Notes: generated by a model not told the origin, from the letters alone. A DNA stretch of 64,000 nucleotides from Terribacillus sp. DMT04 (GCF_019056395.1 NZ_CP077639.1:1738001-1802000); one strand, 5' to 3'. Counted from the first letter of the stretch, positions 32,561 to 43,450 are shown. A program made the numbers and translations.

Positions 32561-32587
32561 GTGCGTCCTAGTGGCGCACTTTTTTTT
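32561..32587 (+). terminator. hairpin with T-run reading opposite to dinG
   Basis: GTGCG (32561-32565) pairs with CGCAC (32575-32579), followed by eight T on the plus strand. The run abuts the dinG stop. In the direction of dinG transcription no T-run follows, so it would end only plus-strand or antisense transcripts. Confidence 0.4.
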
Positions 32588-35351
32588 ATAACCATTGCTC
32601 TGCCAGCTCTAAAAGTTCTGCAGTGCTTTGGTAATGTGTCGGTACTTCAGGGATGGACGCAGTAAAATAATTGCCGTATCTTGTCTTCATCATTCGATCA
32701 TCACAAACAAACACGATACCTCTGTCACTGGAAGAACGTATAAGTCGGCCGAATCCTTGTTTAAACCGAATGACAGCATTTGGCAATGCGAGTTCCATAA
32801 AGGCATTCTTTCCCTCTGCTTTCAGCTTGGCTGCTTTTGCTTCGTAAATCGGATGATCAGGCGGCTGAAAAGGCAGCCGAACGATGACAAGACAGCTTAA
32901 GTCCTCTCCTGGAATGTCTACTCCTTCCCAGAAAGAGCTCGTTCCAAAAAGAATCGATTTCTTATTGCTTTGGAAATTCTTTTTCAATCTGTCTCGGCTT
33001 CCACTCGTGATTCCTTGCGCGATCAACGTATAATCCTGATCATCTGTCAATTCCTTTACTAATCCATGCGCTTTCTTCAGCATGTCATAAGAAGTAAACA
33101 GCACGAGCATCCGTCCGTCTGTTACAGCAGCTAGACTAAGAATAGCTTCGCATACTGCGTAAATAAACGGATAGTTATCCTTCCCTCGAACATCGGGAAA
33201 ATCGTTTGGAACGAGCAGCTGTACTTGTTCTTGATAAGAGTACGGCGAATCGAATCGCTTCGTGACCGTCTGTTCATCTAACCCTAACTGTGCTTGAATA
33301 AAATCAAAAGACTGTTTCATCGTTAAGGTTGCACTTGTCAGCACGATGCTTTTCTTTTCTGAAAAGAAGCGCTCGAGCAGCATATCCGCAATATCAAGTG
33401 GCTCACTGTACAAGTACACGGAATTGCGTGCTCCATACACATCTACTTCTATCCATTTAACCTCGTCATCATCTATTACAAGGAACATACGTTCAATTGA
33501 ATCAATAATTGACTGCAGCTGATTGACTGCATTTTGCAGCGAGTCGGCCATCTTTTTATCCGCTTGTTTTTCCGCTGTTTTCACGAGCTGCAGTAAATGA
33601 TGGATACAATCTCTGATACCGAATAGAAGCCTGCTGCTCATCTCGGCAATCACTAACAGCGCCTTTGTGTGACGCACTTCTTCCAACCGAAGCTGCATTC
33701 GTCCGATATCGTTCGTTCCCAGTTTATTACGATGCTGAGATAAAACAAAATCATGGATATAACGGAACATATCATCCGCTTCTATTTTTGTTTGTTCCCA
33801 TAAGCTTTGCCATAGCAGCACTTCTGCTTGGGGATGTGGCAGCTGCTCTGTTGCTTTGTCATAAACCTTATTGGCATGGGAAAGCATATGATGGATGGAT
33901 ACGTAGTCAAGCGCCAGTCCGAAATGCTTAGCAGCTGTTGCTTCAAAGTGATGCGCCTCATCAATGATAGCTCGCTCATACGAAGGCAGCAGCTGGTATT
34001 CTTCCTGCATATCACTGCAAAGCAATGCATGGTTTGTCACAATAATATCAGCTTGCCATGCTGCTTTTTTGGCCCGTTGGTAAAATGAACGGGAAAACCA
34101 TGGCGAAAACGGATCTTGGGTATCCTCTGCATCAGCCGACATATGCAGAAAGAAGCGTTTGCCGCTTGAAGGCAAGTTCACCTCATCAATATCCCCAGTT
34201 TCTGTAATCGTCAGCCATACGAGCAAAATCGCTTTCGTTAACGTAATATCATAATTGTCATTAGCAGTTTGCTGCAGCTCCGATTCAAATCTGCTGAGAC
34301 TTAAATAATGCTGTTTCCCTTTTAACAGTGCTGCTTTAAAGGAAAAAGGCAGCAAGCGCTGGAGAAGCGGAATCTCCTTTTCCATCAGTTGTGCCTGCAG
34401 CTGTGTCAAATGTGTACTAATGACAATGCGATTCTTTTTCTTAACTGCTGTGTATACGGCCGGAAGCAAATAAGCAAGTGATTTTCCTGTCCCAGTCTCT
34501 GCTTCGAGCAAAGCATGTCTGCTGGAATGGAATACATCATAAATCTGCTCACTCATTTCCTGCTGACTGCTTCTTGGTTCATAGCGCTGCATGCCTTCCG
34601 ATAATAAACCGTCTTTCCGATATACCTGATCGGCCAGCTCACCGAAAGACTGTGCAATAGCTGCATCGGTACGTTCGTTTTCCGGCCGCTTCCGGATTGC
34701 TAAACCACGATACACTTCCAACCCATTGTCCTGCTCCGCTTCAAAACTAAGATCCTCTAGCCTAGCTTCAAGCAGCTCCCTTAAATCACTTTTAAGTGCA
34801 CGTTCCAGTGTGAGAAGATGCGCAATTGTTTCATATGGGAGCTTGTCCAGTTTCTCGAGTAGTGACAGCAGAAGCTCAGCCGTAACCAGTGTATCAGACA
34901 GCGCCCGATGCGGCTGATCATGCTCAAAGGAGAGATATTCACTAAGTACACTCAGCTTATAGCTTGGTGCGGTCGGCAGCATAATCCGCGCCAGCTCAAC
35001 TGTATCAAGTACCGGACAGGAAATGGGCGAGAAGCCCGCTTCTTCCAAAGAACTATTCAAAAAGCGCAAATCAAAATTCGCATTGTGTGCTACTACATAA
35101 CTATCTTGAAAAAATGCCGCTATTTCTTCCGCAACTTCTTCAAAATGCGGTGCTCCAGTCACATCTTCATCAGATATGCCTGTCAGCTGCGAAATGAAAG
35201 GTGGAATCGGCATACCGGGATCCAGCATTGTCTGAAACTGATCTGTGACTACACGTCCTTGGATAACGACAATCCCTACCTCTATGATTTTATCGCCATT
35301 CGACGGCGCGTGTCCGGTTGTTTCTAGATCCACCACTACAAATTTGTCCAT
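32586..35351 (-). CDS. dinG: DinG-family helicase with N-terminal exonuclease domain
   Basis: 921-aa two-part protein. Residues 1-170 form a DEDDh 3'-5' exonuclease (VVDLETTGHAPSNGDKIIEVG, VAHNANFDLRFL, PHRALSDTLVTAELL). The rest is an XPD-like superfamily 2 helicase with Walker A AETGTGKSLAYLLPA near residue 285, DEAH box (DEAHHFEA), VLTSATLT, and the C-terminal FGTSSFWEGVDIPGE and QGFGRLIRS. No iron-sulfur Cys cluster is apparent in the helicase insert, as in other Gram-positive DinG proteins. GGAGGG precedes the ATG. The panD terminator separates it from the pan operon. Confidence 0.93.
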   Translation of the reverse strand: MDKFVVVDLETTGHAPSNGDKIIEVGIVVIQGRVVTDQFQTMLDPGMPIPPFISQLTGISDEDVTGAPHFEEVAEEIAAFFQDSYVVAHNANFDLRFLNSSLEEAGFSPISCPVLDTVELARIMLPTAPSYKLSVLSEYLSFEHDQPHRALSDTLVTAELLLSLLEKLDKLPYETIAHLLTLERALKSDLRELLEARLEDLSFEAEQDNGLEVYRGLAIRKRPENERTDAAIAQSFGELADQVYRKDGLLSEGMQRYEPRSSQQEMSEQIYDVFHSSRHALLEAETGTGKSLAYLLPAVYTAVKKKNRIVISTHLTQLQAQLMEKEIPLLQRLLPFSFKAALLKGKQHYLSLSRFESELQQTANDNYDITLTKAILLVWLTITETGDIDEVNLPSSGKRFFLHMSADAEDTQDPFSPWFSRSFYQRAKKAAWQADIIVTNHALLCSDMQEEYQLLPSYERAIIDEAHHFEATAAKHFGLALDYVSIHHMLSHANKVYDKATEQLPHPQAEVLLWQSLWEQTKIEADDMFRYIHDFVLSQHRNKLGTNDIGRMQLRLEEVRHTKALLVIAEMSSRLLFGIRDCIHHLLQLVKTAEKQADKKMADSLQNAVNQLQSIIDSIERMFLVIDDDEVKWIEVDVYGARNSVYLYSEPLDIADMLLERFFSEKKSIVLTSATLTMKQSFDFIQAQLGLDEQTVTKRFDSPYSYQEQVQLLVPNDFPDVRGKDNYPFIYAVCEAILSLAAVTDGRMLVLFTSYDMLKKAHGLVKELTDDQDYTLIAQGITSGSRDRLKKNFQSNKKSILFGTSSFWEGVDIPGEDLSCLVIVRLPFQPPDHPIYEAKAAKLKAEGKNAFMELALPNAVIRFKQGFGRLIRSSSDRGIVFVCDDRMMKTRYGNYFTASIPEVPTHYQSTAELLELAEQWL

Positions 35352-35371
35352 GTTCCACCCTCCATACTGCT

Positions 35372-35405
35372 TAGAAAAGAAAGACTCTTATCCTGGATAA
35401 GAGTC
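35372..35405 (-). terminator. terminator of panD
   Basis: GACTCTTATC (35383-35392) pairs with GATAAGAGTC (35396-35405), followed on the minus strand by TTTCTTTTCT. It lies between panD and dinG. Confidence 0.85.
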
Positions 35406-35428
35406 CAATCAACTACCTATTTCTGTCC

Positions 35429-35815
35429 TCATAGCATGACAGTAAGCGGCGGTTCTTCTTCGATGATCTCTTGAATTGTATTATCTGCATTCATAAGCGC
35501 AATCTTCGGCTTAAATTGAATGAGCTCATCATCTGAAAGCATCGCATAGGAAACGATAATCACCACATCACCTTTTTGTACCAGCCGTGCAGCAGCGCCG
35601 TTCAAACATATAACGCCGCTGCCTGATTCACCTGGTATAACATACGTCTCAAGTCGGGCGCCATTGTTATTATTTACGATTTGTACTTTTTCATGTGGCA
35701 GTATACCTACCTGCTCCAATATTTGTGAATCAATTGTTATACTTCCAACATAATGCAAGTTCGCTTCCGTCACACGGGCGCGATGAATTTTCGCCTTCAT
35801 CATCGTGCGGAACAT
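35429..35815 (-). CDS. panD: aspartate 1-decarboxylase
   Basis: 128-aa pyruvoyl enzyme making beta-alanine from aspartate for pantothenate. The precursor cleaves itself between G24 and S25 in [10 protein letters not shown] to create the pyruvoyl group. [27 protein letters not shown] and [22 protein letters not shown] complete the family pattern. It lies 16 bp after panC and ends the panB-panC-panD unit at the terminator at 35372. Confidence 0.96.
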   Translation of the reverse strand: MFRTMMKAKIHRARVTEANLHYVGSITIDSQILEQVGILPHEKVQIVNNNNGARLETYVIPGESGSGVICLNGAAARLVQKGDVVIIVSYAMLSDDELIQFKPKIALMNADNTIQEIIEEEPPLTVML

Positions 35816-35831
35816 ATACTAGCCCCCTATA

Positions 35832-36707
35832 TTAGAAACGGTCCATCCTAGATCCGTCTGCTTCCAAAACTATATTATCAATCAATCTGGCCTTCTCAAA
35901 AAAGACGGCAGCTGCAATGATAATGCGCTCGCTTATATCTTCAACAGGCTTTAGCTCCGGATATGATAAAATTTCAACGTAGTCTATTCTACCACTTGTT
36001 CTACTGATAATAAATTCTTTTACATGCTTTATCACTTTTTCCGCTTCATTTTCACCATTAGCAATCAGTTGTTTTGCTTGCTGCAGTGCCTGCTGGATGA
36101 CCGGAGCCTCTTGTCTCTCTTGCTCTGATAAATAAACATTACGACTGCTTTTAGCTAGTCCATCAGCTTCTCGTACGGTCGCTACTGGAACAACTTCCAG
36201 TGGAAAATTAAGATCATCAACCAAGGCTTGCACAACAGCGACCTGTTGTGCATCTTTCAATCCAAAATAGGCCCGATCTGGCTGGATTAAGTGAAACAGT
36301 TTAGCTAAAACCGTTACGACACCATCAAAATGTCCTGGACGAGATTTGCCGCAAAGTACATCGACGCGATCCGTTACTTGCAGTTTGATTGTACTGTCAC
36401 CCGGATACATAGCGGATGCATCCGGCATAAAGACAATATCAATACCTTCTTGCTCGGCAATCTGCTGATCACGCTCCATATCTCTTGGATACGTTTCAAA
36501 ATCTTCTCCTGCACCGAATTGCAGCGGATTTACAAAGATACTTAACACGGTAATATCATTTTCTGCTTTCGAATGTCTCATTAACGCTTGATGGCCTTCA
36601 TGCAAATAACCCATGGTCGCTACGTAGCCGACAGATTTTGCTGTCTTTGCCAGAGACTGTCGTTCCTGCTGCAGATCTTTAAGATTCGTTATGATTTTCA
36701 TATTCAT
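35832..36707 (-). CDS. panC: pantoate-beta-alanine ligase
   Basis: 291-aa ATP-dependent ligase joining pantoate and beta-alanine through a pantoyl-adenylate. It belongs to the HIGH-superfamily: [18 protein letters not shown] (MGALHxGH motif), [30 protein letters not shown] and the KSSRNVYLS block (KMSKS-like). The ATG at 36705-36707 overlaps the panB stop as ATGA, giving coupled translation. Confidence 0.96.
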   Translation of the reverse strand: MNMKIITNLKDLQQERQSLAKTAKSVGYVATMGYLHEGHQALMRHSKAENDITVLSIFVNPLQFGAGEDFETYPRDMERDQQIAEQEGIDIVFMPDASAMYPGDSTIKLQVTDRVDVLCGKSRPGHFDGVVTVLAKLFHLIQPDRAYFGLKDAQQVAVVQALVDDLNFPLEVVPVATVREADGLAKSSRNVYLSEQERQEAPVIQQALQQAKQLIANGENEAEKVIKHVKEFIISRTSGRIDYVEILSYPELKPVEDISERIIIAAAVFFEKARLIDNIVLEADGSRMDRF

Positions 36708-37534
36708 TCTCCTATTTTAGGCAACGCTGCTTCATCCATTGTAAAGCTTTGGTGCTCATTTGGAAAAACGCCATTCTTCACATTTTCCCGGTATGTTGTA
36801 AACACATTTGTAACTGTCTCATTTAAATCTGCATAGCTAACTGCAAATTTCGGAAGACGATCCACTCCAAAACGACTTATATCATGAAAGACGAGCACTT
36901 GCCCGTCCACTTCTGCTCCCGCGCCGATACCGATAACTGGAATGGTTAATTCTTTTGCAATTAGCGCAGCAAGCTGCTTTGGTACACATTCCAATACAAG
37001 AGCAATGGCTCCATATGCTTCTACTTTTCTGGCATCTTCCAGCAATTGCTTGGCTGTCTGCTCGCTCTTGCCTTGTACCTTATATCCGCCAAGTATATGA
37101 ACGGACTGCGGTGTAAGACCAAGATGGCCTACTACTGGTATACCGCCGACGGCAAGCGCCTTGATATTATTCAAAATTATCTGCTCGGCTCCTTCGAGTT
37201 TCAACGCCTGCGCTCCTGTTTCCTGGAATATCCGTCTTGCTTGCGGAATAGTTTCTTCCACAGATACATGATAGCTCATAAACGGCATATCCACGACCAC
37301 AAACGTATCCTTTCCGCCTCGCGTTACCGCTTTGCCATGGTGAATCATATCTTCTACAGTGACAGGAATGGTTGACTCATAACCGAGTACAACCATCCCT
37401 AATGAATCTCCTACAAGCAGCATGTCCATTCCAGCTTGCTGTGCTAACTTGGCGGTCGGATAATCATATGCAGTTACCATGGTAATTTTCTCATTGGTTT
37501 CTTTCATCTTTTGAAGATCAAGTCTCGTTTTCAA
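36704..37534 (-). CDS. panB: 3-methyl-2-oxobutanoate hydroxymethyltransferase
   Basis: 276-aa TIM-barrel enzyme adding a hydroxymethyl group from methylene-THF to alpha-ketoisovalerate. Conserved: [46 protein letters not shown] and [17 protein letters not shown]. The start is TTG at 37532-37534 with GAGGAG 7 bases upstream, inside the end of birA. It is the first gene of panBCD, read through from cca-birA. Confidence 0.95.
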   Translation of the reverse strand: MKTRLDLQKMKETNEKITMVTAYDYPTAKLAQQAGMDMLLVGDSLGMVVLGYESTIPVTVEDMIHHGKAVTRGGKDTFVVVDMPFMSYHVSVEETIPQARRIFQETGAQALKLEGAEQIILNNIKALAVGGIPVVGHLGLTPQSVHILGGYKVQGKSEQTAKQLLEDARKVEAYGAIALVLECVPKQLAALIAKELTIPVIGIGAGAEVDGQVLVFHDISRFGVDRLPKFAVSYADLNETVTNVFTTYRENVKNGVFPNEHQSFTMDEAALPKIGE

Positions 37535-37538
37535 TGCT

Positions 37539-38519
37539 TCACTCCTCTAGCCATTCTAATTCAGCAGAATAAATACGCTGTGTCTGCCCATCTTGTTTTT
37601 CCAAGATCAGCTCACCTTCTTCACCAATTCCTTGAAATACTGCCTCAAAAACAGCTGTTGGAGTCGTAACTTTTACTCTCCGGCCAAGACGGGAGGCAAG
37701 CTGCATCCATTCTTCCCGAATACTTGCAAAACCAGCTGTTGTGTAAAGTGCATAAACGCTTTCAATTTCTTTCCAAATGAGGTGAATAAGCTCTTGGCGT
37801 TTCCATTCTTTTTGTGTCTCGATATGTAAGGATGTTGCCTTGTCTTGTATATCCGGCGGCAAATCTGTTTTTGTCTGGTTGACGTTAATTCCGATACCAA
37901 GCACGATATGATGAATATAATCCTGTTCTGCTTGCATTTCGGTCAGTATTCCAGCCAGTTTCTTTTCATTAAGATAAATATCATTCGGCCACTTAATACA
38001 AGCGTCTATGCCTTCTTTGCGGAAAGCTCTTGTTATGGCAACTGCTGCCGCTAACGTTAGCTGCGCTGCTTCTCGCGGACCAAATTCCGGACGGATAATC
38101 AAGCTCATCCAAATGCCTGTTCCAGCCGGTGAATGCCAGCTTCTTCCCTTTGTTCCTTTTCCGCTCGTCTGTTTATCAGCAAGCACTACGGTTCCATGTG
38201 CAGCTCCTTGGTCAGCTAGCGCTTTGGCTAACATCTGCGTGGAATCAAGTTCTTTCTCAAAGATAATCTTCCGTCCGATCCAGGCAGTATCAAGCTGCCA
38301 GTTGAGCGTATTTTTGCTTAATTTATCAGGCGACTGCCGCACTTGATAGCCTTTGCGCGGGACAGCGTCAATCTCGTAACCATCTGCCTCCAATGCTTTC
38401 ATATGCTTCCAAATAGCAGCTCTGGAGATACCAAGCTGATCGGACAAGTACTGGCCTGACACATAAGCACCTTCATGCTCCTGCAGCACTCGAATTAGCC
38501 GGTTACGCGTTGTATCCAT
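37539..38519 (-). CDS. birA: bifunctional biotin-protein ligase and biotin operon repressor
   Basis: 326-aa BirA with a DNA-binding N-terminus: helix-turn-helix [20 protein letters not shown] at about 24-43. The ligase domain carries the biotinyl-AMP loop [23 protein letters not shown] and the catalytic [19 protein letters not shown], followed by an SH3-like C-terminal part. It both biotinylates acetyl-CoA/pyruvate carboxylase carriers and represses biotin genes; targets are not in this window. Its start overlaps the cca end by 17 bp. Confidence 0.95.
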   Translation of the reverse strand: MDTTRNRLIRVLQEHEGAYVSGQYLSDQLGISRAAIWKHMKALEADGYEIDAVPRKGYQVRQSPDKLSKNTLNWQLDTAWIGRKIIFEKELDSTQMLAKALADQGAAHGTVVLADKQTSGKGTKGRSWHSPAGTGIWMSLIIRPEFGPREAAQLTLAAAVAITRAFRKEGIDACIKWPNDIYLNEKKLAGILTEMQAEQDYIHHIVLGIGINVNQTKTDLPPDIQDKATSLHIETQKEWKRQELIHLIWKEIESVYALYTTAGFASIREEWMQLASRLGRRVKVTTPTAVFEAVFQGIGEEGELILEKQDGQTQRIYSAELEWLEE

Positions 38520-39672
38520 GAAGCACCCACTCCTTCAGCCGTTCTTTATCATTTGGAATTCGGTTTTCCACCACTGCTTTTTCAGCAGCTTCGAATAACT
38601 CACGAATCCAGCTGCCTTTTTTTCTGTCTGGAAACCAGCTGACAAAATCTCCGCCAGAAACAGCCAAATCAGCCCGCTGATGGATTGGCAGCTGCGCTCT
38701 TATTCTCTCAACATCAGCTTGCACGTCTTTATCCTTATAGATTGCCATCAATCGGCTATACCCTGCATCCAAGTGGGATGGCAGCTGATAAACTGTCCAA
38801 GCTGCCAAATCACTTTGCATTATATCAAACAACGCTTGCGCTTCTTGTTTGACGCTATTGGACAGTTTCCAATCTTTCACCCAGTCTTGGACAGAAACAC
38901 CGCTGTAAATGGCGCAAAGCGCGATCCATTCACTTAATCCGCCGAGCGGCTGCATACGCTGCTCCAGCTTGTCAATTAGAGCAGGATGTTTTTTGAAAAC
39001 TGGCAATGCCTCCCACAGTTTTGCTTGCGAAAGCAAACGCACAGCTTTTTTAGCATGGTCGCCGCGGCATAATTTCTCAAGCTCGATTGCAACGCGTTCA
39101 ATAGCAATTCGGTTCAGCCACGAACGCCTGCTTTCCATCACTTCGCGAGCTTCCTGGTCCAATTGATAGCCAAGCTGGGAAACGAATCTAACTCCTCGCA
39201 TCATGCGCAGCGGGTCTTCCTCAAAGCGATCATATGCATTGCCAACTGTAGTGAGCTGTTGTTTTTGAATTGCTTCTTTTCCTGAAAATGGATCTACCAT
39301 CTCGCCATTTCTGTTCATTGCAATTGCATTTACTGTATAATCGCGCCGTGCTAAGTCGGCTGTGATATCCGTTACAAACTCCACACGATCTGGATGCCGG
39401 TAATCCGAATACGTTCCTTCTGTTCGGAATGTCGTAATTTCAAAGCTTTCCTTTTCATAACGAACTAAAACCGTTCCATGCTCAATGCCGACTGGAATAA
39501 CTTTATCAAAAACTTTCATGACTTGCTCCGGTTTGGCAGAAGTCGCAATATCCAGGTCACCAACAGACTTGCCAATTAAGTAATCTCGTACAGCACCGCC
39601 GACCAGATAGGCTTCATAGCCATGAAGCTCGAGTTCGTGCATAACTCGGAACGCTTTTTCAAATATTTTCAT
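38503..39672 (-). CDS. cca: CCA tRNA nucleotidyltransferase
   Basis: 389-aa class II nucleotidyltransferase that adds or repairs the tRNA 3' CCA end. The catalytic head is YLVGGAVRDYLIGKSVGDLDIATSAKP (GG motif and two metal-binding Asp). RRDYTVNAIAMNRNG, EEDPLRMMRGVRFVSQL and the C-terminal helical tail region follow. The ATG overlaps the bshA stop as ATGA. The order bshA-cca-birA-panB is that of B. subtilis. Confidence 0.95.
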   Translation of the reverse strand: MKIFEKAFRVMHELELHGYEAYLVGGAVRDYLIGKSVGDLDIATSAKPEQVMKVFDKVIPVGIEHGTVLVRYEKESFEITTFRTEGTYSDYRHPDRVEFVTDITADLARRDYTVNAIAMNRNGEMVDPFSGKEAIQKQQLTTVGNAYDRFEEDPLRMMRGVRFVSQLGYQLDQEAREVMESRRSWLNRIAIERVAIELEKLCRGDHAKKAVRLLSQAKLWEALPVFKKHPALIDKLEQRMQPLGGLSEWIALCAIYSGVSVQDWVKDWKLSNSVKQEAQALFDIMQSDLAAWTVYQLPSHLDAGYSRLMAIYKDKDVQADVERIRAQLPIHQRADLAVSGGDFVSWFPDRKKGSWIRELFEAAEKAVVENRIPNDKERLKEWVLHGYNA

Positions 39673-40796
39673 CGTAATACCTCTTTATAAATGGCTTCGT
39701 ATTGCGCAACGATATAATCCGAATGAAAAGCTTCCTCTGCGTGACGAATTGCTGCTTCAGAGAAGTTCTTCCACTTCTCCTCATCTGTGAGTAACTCCAA
39801 AGCGAAAGCAGCCATTTGAAACACATCTCCAAGTTCCGTTACAAAGCCATTTTTCTTATGCTGAATAACTTCCGGTATACCGCCCACATCTGTCGCTATA
39901 CATGGCACACCGCATGCCATTGCTTCTAATAAAACAAGCCCAAAGCTTTCTTTTTCAGATGGCAGCAGCATCAAATCGGCCATATTCAGCAGTGCAGCTA
40001 CATTATTTTGTTTGCCCAAGAAAAGCACATTATCCTCTAGTCCCCGTTCCTGTACATTGCGAAGAATGTCTGAGTATTCCGGTCCGTCTCCTATGAGCAG
40101 CAGCTTGCTGGGCAGTTTTTCCTGCACATACGAAAAAACCTGTACAACATCCTGTACACGCTTTACCTTGCGGAAATTGCTTATATGTACGATCACCTTC
40201 TCATGATCCTCAATGCCAAATTGTTTCCGGATATCTTTCACGTCGGCTGGATGATAAATCGCTTCATCAATAAAATTATAAACAACATCAATTGGACTTG
40301 TCACATCAAGCATCTCTCTCGTTTGCTTTACGAGGCTCTCGGAGACCGCTGTCACTTTATCGCTCTCCTCAATCGCATGAATGATCATTTTGCGCAGTCC
40401 ATTATCAATACCAAGCACCGTAATGTCCGTGCCGTGCAGTGTCGTCACAATCTTTACATCCCGCTTGGCAATCGCTTTTGCCAAAATAGCGCAGATTGCG
40501 TGCGGAACAGCGTAATGAACATGCAAAACATCAAGTTCCTCTTCATCAATGACTTCAGCCATCTTATTGGCAAGCACTAAATCATAAGGTGGATATTGAA
40601 AAACAGGATAATGACTCATCTCTACCTCATGAAAAAATACATTGGGAAGCAAGGTGTCAAGCCGGAAAGGGACACTTGACGTAATAAAGTGAATATCATG
40701 CCCTTTTTTGGCAAGTTTCTTACCGAGCTCCGTCGCAATAACGCCGGAGCCCCCAAGTGTTGGATAACAGGTGATACCAATTTTCAGTTTTTTCAT
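39669..40796 (-). CDS. bshA: N-acetyl-alpha-D-glucosaminyl L-malate synthase BshA
   Basis: 375-aa GT4 glycosyltransferase making GlcNAc-malate, the first step of bacillithiol, the low-molecular-weight thiol of Bacilli. [44 protein letters not shown] and the UDP-sugar site [19 protein letters not shown] (E-x7-E) are clear. It overlaps the mgsA stop by 4 bp. In B. subtilis the deacetylase bshB1 lies between mgsA and bshA; here it is absent, so deacetylation must rely on a gene elsewhere. Confidence 0.95.
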   Translation of the reverse strand: MKKLKIGITCYPTLGGSGVIATELGKKLAKKGHDIHFITSSVPFRLDTLLPNVFFHEVEMSHYPVFQYPPYDLVLANKMAEVIDEEELDVLHVHYAVPHAICAILAKAIAKRDVKIVTTLHGTDITVLGIDNGLRKMIIHAIEESDKVTAVSESLVKQTREMLDVTSPIDVVYNFIDEAIYHPADVKDIRKQFGIEDHEKVIVHISNFRKVKRVQDVVQVFSYVQEKLPSKLLLIGDGPEYSDILRNVQERGLEDNVLFLGKQNNVAALLNMADLMLLPSEKESFGLVLLEAMACGVPCIATDVGGIPEVIQHKKNGFVTELGDVFQMAAFALELLTDEEKWKNFSEAAIRHAEEAFHSDYIVAQYEAIYKEVLR

Positions 40797-41215
40797 AGGT
40801 CAGGCTCTCGATCACGGATGATTTCACGCCAATCAAAATCGCCTCTGTCTAGACCTCGAATAAAGATTTCAGCAGCCGCCAGATTTGTTGCAAGCGGGAT
40901 ACGATGTACATCACACAAACGCATAAGGGCGCTCACATCTGGTTCATGCGGCTGAGCTGTTAGCGGGTCACGGAAGAAAATAACCAAATCCATTTCATTG
41001 GTTGCGATGCGGGCACCGATTTGCTGATCTCCACCAATCGGACCTGACTGAAACAGCTCCACGGGCAATCCAGTTGCTTCCTTAATACGAGTTCCTGTTG
41101 TACCTGTTGCATACAGCGTATGTTTTTTTAGCATTTCTTGGTATGCAACTGCAAAACGGACCATTTCTGGTTTCTTCTTATCATGGGCAATTAACGCAAT
41201 ATGCAAAGCCAACAC
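40793..41215 (-). CDS. mgsA: methylglyoxal synthase
   Basis: 140-aa enzyme converting dihydroxyacetone phosphate to methylglyoxal, a glycolytic overflow valve. The active site elements [41 protein letters not shown] and [17 protein letters not shown] are complete. The start follows the dapB stop by one base, and its own stop overlaps bshA. Confidence 0.95.
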   Translation of the reverse strand: MLALHIALIAHDKKKPEMVRFAVAYQEMLKKHTLYATGTTGTRIKEATGLPVELFQSGPIGGDQQIGARIATNEMDLVIFFRDPLTAQPHEPDVSALMRLCDVHRIPLATNLAAAEIFIRGLDRGDFDWREIIRDREPDL

Positions 41216-41216
41216 C

Positions 41217-42023
41217 TCAATCCAATATATTTTCCAAACCGTATGCTAACACGTTCATTTTCATGACCCGTTCTACAGCAAGCTGTACACCAGACATGAA
41301 GGATGCACGGTTAAAGGAATCATGCTTAACGGTAAATTGCTCTCCCGGTGCACCGAAAAGCACTTCCTGATGCGCCACAAGTCCTGGCAGACGTACACTG
41401 TGGATTCGCATGCCATAGAAATCAGCGCCGCGAGCTCCAGCGTGTGTTTCTTTTTCATCTGGATGTCCTTGTTTAGCAGGCTCCCGTACTTCTTGAATTA
41501 ACTGCGCCGTCTTAACAGCTGTACCACTCGGGGCATCCAGCTTCTGATCATGATGCTTCTCGATGATCTCTACAGTAGGGAAATACTTTGCTGCTTGCTT
41601 CGCAAATTGCATCATAAGCACTGCGCCAATAGCAAAGTTTGGCGCGATAATGGCTCCAATACCTTTTTCTTCGCTCAATGCATGCAATTCTTCAAGCTGT
41701 TCATCTGTGAAACCAGATGTACCTACCACCGGGCGCACAGCATGCTCAATTGCAAGCTTTGTATGGGTATAACCTGTTTCCGGAACAGTCAAATCGATTA
41801 GCACATCCGCTTGCACTTCTGCGAAGCATCGAGCAGCGTCTGTATAGATGACCGCGTCACTGGCTGTAAGGCCCTCGATATCTTTGATGCGTACTCCATC
41901 ATGTTTATGATCAATCGCTCCAACTAGCTCAAAGTGGTCTGTGCGCTCAATCAGCTGCAGCGCTTCCGACCCCATTCGGCCTCTAGGTCCTGCTACGATA
42001 ATCTTAATTGTATCTTGTGTCAT
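41217..42023 (-). CDS. dapB: 4-hydroxy-tetrahydrodipicolinate reductase
   Basis: 268-aa NAD(P)H-dependent enzyme of the lysine/diaminopimelate and dipicolinate branch. The N-terminal nucleotide fold is [30 protein letters not shown] and the catalytic [23 protein letters not shown] (the H-H-x-x-K-x-D-x-P-S-G-T motif) are present. It overlaps ypjD by 4 bp. The reaction feeds both peptidoglycan and spore dipicolinic acid. Confidence 0.96.
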   Translation of the reverse strand: MTQDTIKIIVAGPRGRMGSEALQLIERTDHFELVGAIDHKHDGVRIKDIEGLTASDAVIYTDAARCFAEVQADVLIDLTVPETGYTHTKLAIEHAVRPVVGTSGFTDEQLEELHALSEEKGIGAIIAPNFAIGAVLMMQFAKQAAKYFPTVEIIEKHHDQKLDAPSGTAVKTAQLIQEVREPAKQGHPDEKETHAGARGADFYGMRIHSVRLPGLVAHQEVLFGAPGEQFTVKHDSFNRASFMSGVQLAVERVMKMNVLAYGLENILD

Positions 42024-42367
42024 TCTAAATCATCCTCCTGTGTCTTCTTCGTCCATCTGTCTTTATCTCTTGTTTCGAATTTAGACATTGATTGCTCGAA
42101 TGCTTCAGATAAGTCAATATCCAGCGAATTGGCAAAGCATGTCAGCACAAAGATGATATCTCCGAGTTCATCTGTCACGGTGTTAGCTGCTTCACTTTTT
42201 TTCTTCGGTTTTTCACCATATGTATGATTTACTTCCCTTGCCAGCTCCCCTACTTCTTCGGTCATTCGGGCAAGCATGCTGAGCGGAGAAAAATAACCTT
42301 CTTTAAATTGGGAAATATAAGCGTCAACACGTGCTTGTATTTCCTTGGTTGTATATGTTGAACTCAT
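42020..42367 (-). CDS. ypjD: MazG-like nucleotide pyrophosphohydrolase YpjD
   Basis: 115-aa all-alpha NTP pyrophosphatase. Metal-binding glutamates and aspartates lie in [14 protein letters not shown] and the [17 protein letters not shown] block, the E-x2-E...E-x2-D pattern of MazG/dUTPase-2 folds. AAAGGA precedes the ATG. It heads the ypjD-dapB-mgsA-bshA-cca-birA-panBCD run, a nearly gapless series with several overlapping pairs. Confidence 0.92.
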   Translation of the reverse strand: MSSTYTTKEIQARVDAYISQFKEGYFSPLSMLARMTEEVGELAREVNHTYGEKPKKKSEAANTVTDELGDIIFVLTCFANSLDIDLSEAFEQSMSKFETRDKDRWTKKTQEDDLE

Positions 42368-42449
42368 CGCGATCTTCCTTTCGCTATATCATTACCATGT
42401 TAGCTTAAAAGAGTCATCTTTGACAAATGTTTTTACCTGCAGGATAAAT

Positions 42450-42478
42450 TTGTAGCGTTAGCCATAGTTGTCTATAAT
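42450..42478 (+). promoter_or_regulatory. promoter of the YitT-family gene
   Basis: TTGTAG (42450-42455) and TATAAT (42473-42478) at 17 bp. A second candidate, TTGACA at 42420-42425 with GATAAA 17 bp later, overlaps it. The region also divides the divergent ypjD operon from this gene. Confidence 0.55.
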
Positions 42479-42511
42479 ATAGAAGGAATTGTCACTTTTA
42501 GGAGGTAAGTT

Positions 42512-43384
42512 ATGTTTAAACTGCGTTTGAAGAACATCTTGTTTATCCTGCTTGGCGCGGCTATCTTTTCGTTCGGTATTGTGCATTTTAATATTGCCAA
42601 CAAGCTTGGTGAAGGCGGATTCACCGGTATAACACTTATTTTGCTTTTCGAATTCGACTGGGATCCAGCTATTACGAATTTAGTGTTGAACATTCCGCTG
42701 TTTCTGATCGGCTGGAAGTTCCTAGGCCGCACAACATTCGCATATACCATTATCGGAACAGTTGCTGTATCTGTGTTTCTGCGATTGTTTCAGACGTATT
42801 CCTTCCATATTGACTTAGGAAATGATCTCTTAATCGCATCGCTTTTAGCGGGTGTATTTATTGGCGTCGGCCTCGGCATTATTTTTCGATTTGGAGGTAC
42901 AACTGGCGGTGTCGATATAATCGCTCGTCTGGCAAATAAATATGTCGGCTGGACAATGGGGCGCACGATGTTTATGTTCGATGCTGTCGTCATCGTCACT
43001 TCCGTTCTTACTTATCTTGATTTGATTCGAGGCATGTATACACTTGTTGCTGTATTTGTTGGTGCGCGTGTCATTGACTTTATTCAAGAAGGTGCCTACT
43101 CAGCCCGAGGAGCTACTATCATTTCCAATAAAAGTGCCGATATTGCCAATCAAATCCTCAAACAAATGGACAGAGGTGTAACAGTACTTGATGGCCGCGG
43201 CAGCTTTACAGGCGAAAAACGTGATGTGTTGTACTGTGTTGTAGCTAGGAATGAAATTGTCCGACTAAAAGCGATTATTACATCGGTTGATCCGCATGCT
43301 TTCGTCGCTTTAAGCGAAGTACACGATGTGATGGGAGAAGGATTTACACTGGATGCAGAAAAGAATCCGTATCAAACAGATTAA
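42512..43384 (+). CDS. ypjC: YitT family membrane protein (DUF161/DUF2179), YpjC-like
   Basis: 290-aa protein with about five hydrophobic segments in the first 190 residues (for example NILFILLGAAIFSFGIV, GVFIGVGLGIIFRFGGTTGGVDIIARL) and a cytoplasmic C-terminal DUF2179 domain (residues 200-290) with GVTVLDGRGSFTGEKRDVLYCVVARNE. Members lack a confirmed substrate; YpjC of B. subtilis is in the corresponding position but in a different orientation relation. GGAGG lies 8 bases before the ATG. Confidence 0.88.
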   Translation: MFKLRLKNILFILLGAAIFSFGIVHFNIANKLGEGGFTGITLILLFEFDWDPAITNLVLNIPLFLIGWKFLGRTTFAYTIIGTVAVSVFLRLFQTYSFHIDLGNDLLIASLLAGVFIGVGLGIIFRFGGTTGGVDIIARLANKYVGWTMGRTMFMFDAVVIVTSVLTYLDLIRGMYTLVAVFVGARVIDFIQEGAYSARGATIISNKSADIANQILKQMDRGVTVLDGRGSFTGEKRDVLYCVVARNEIVRLKAIITSVDPHAFVALSEVHDVMGEGFTLDAEKNPYQTD

Positions 43385-43450
43385 GCTAACAGATGCATCT
43401 TGGGCGATGAATTGGTAAAGTAGAGAGAACTAAACGAATGGGGTGAGAAA

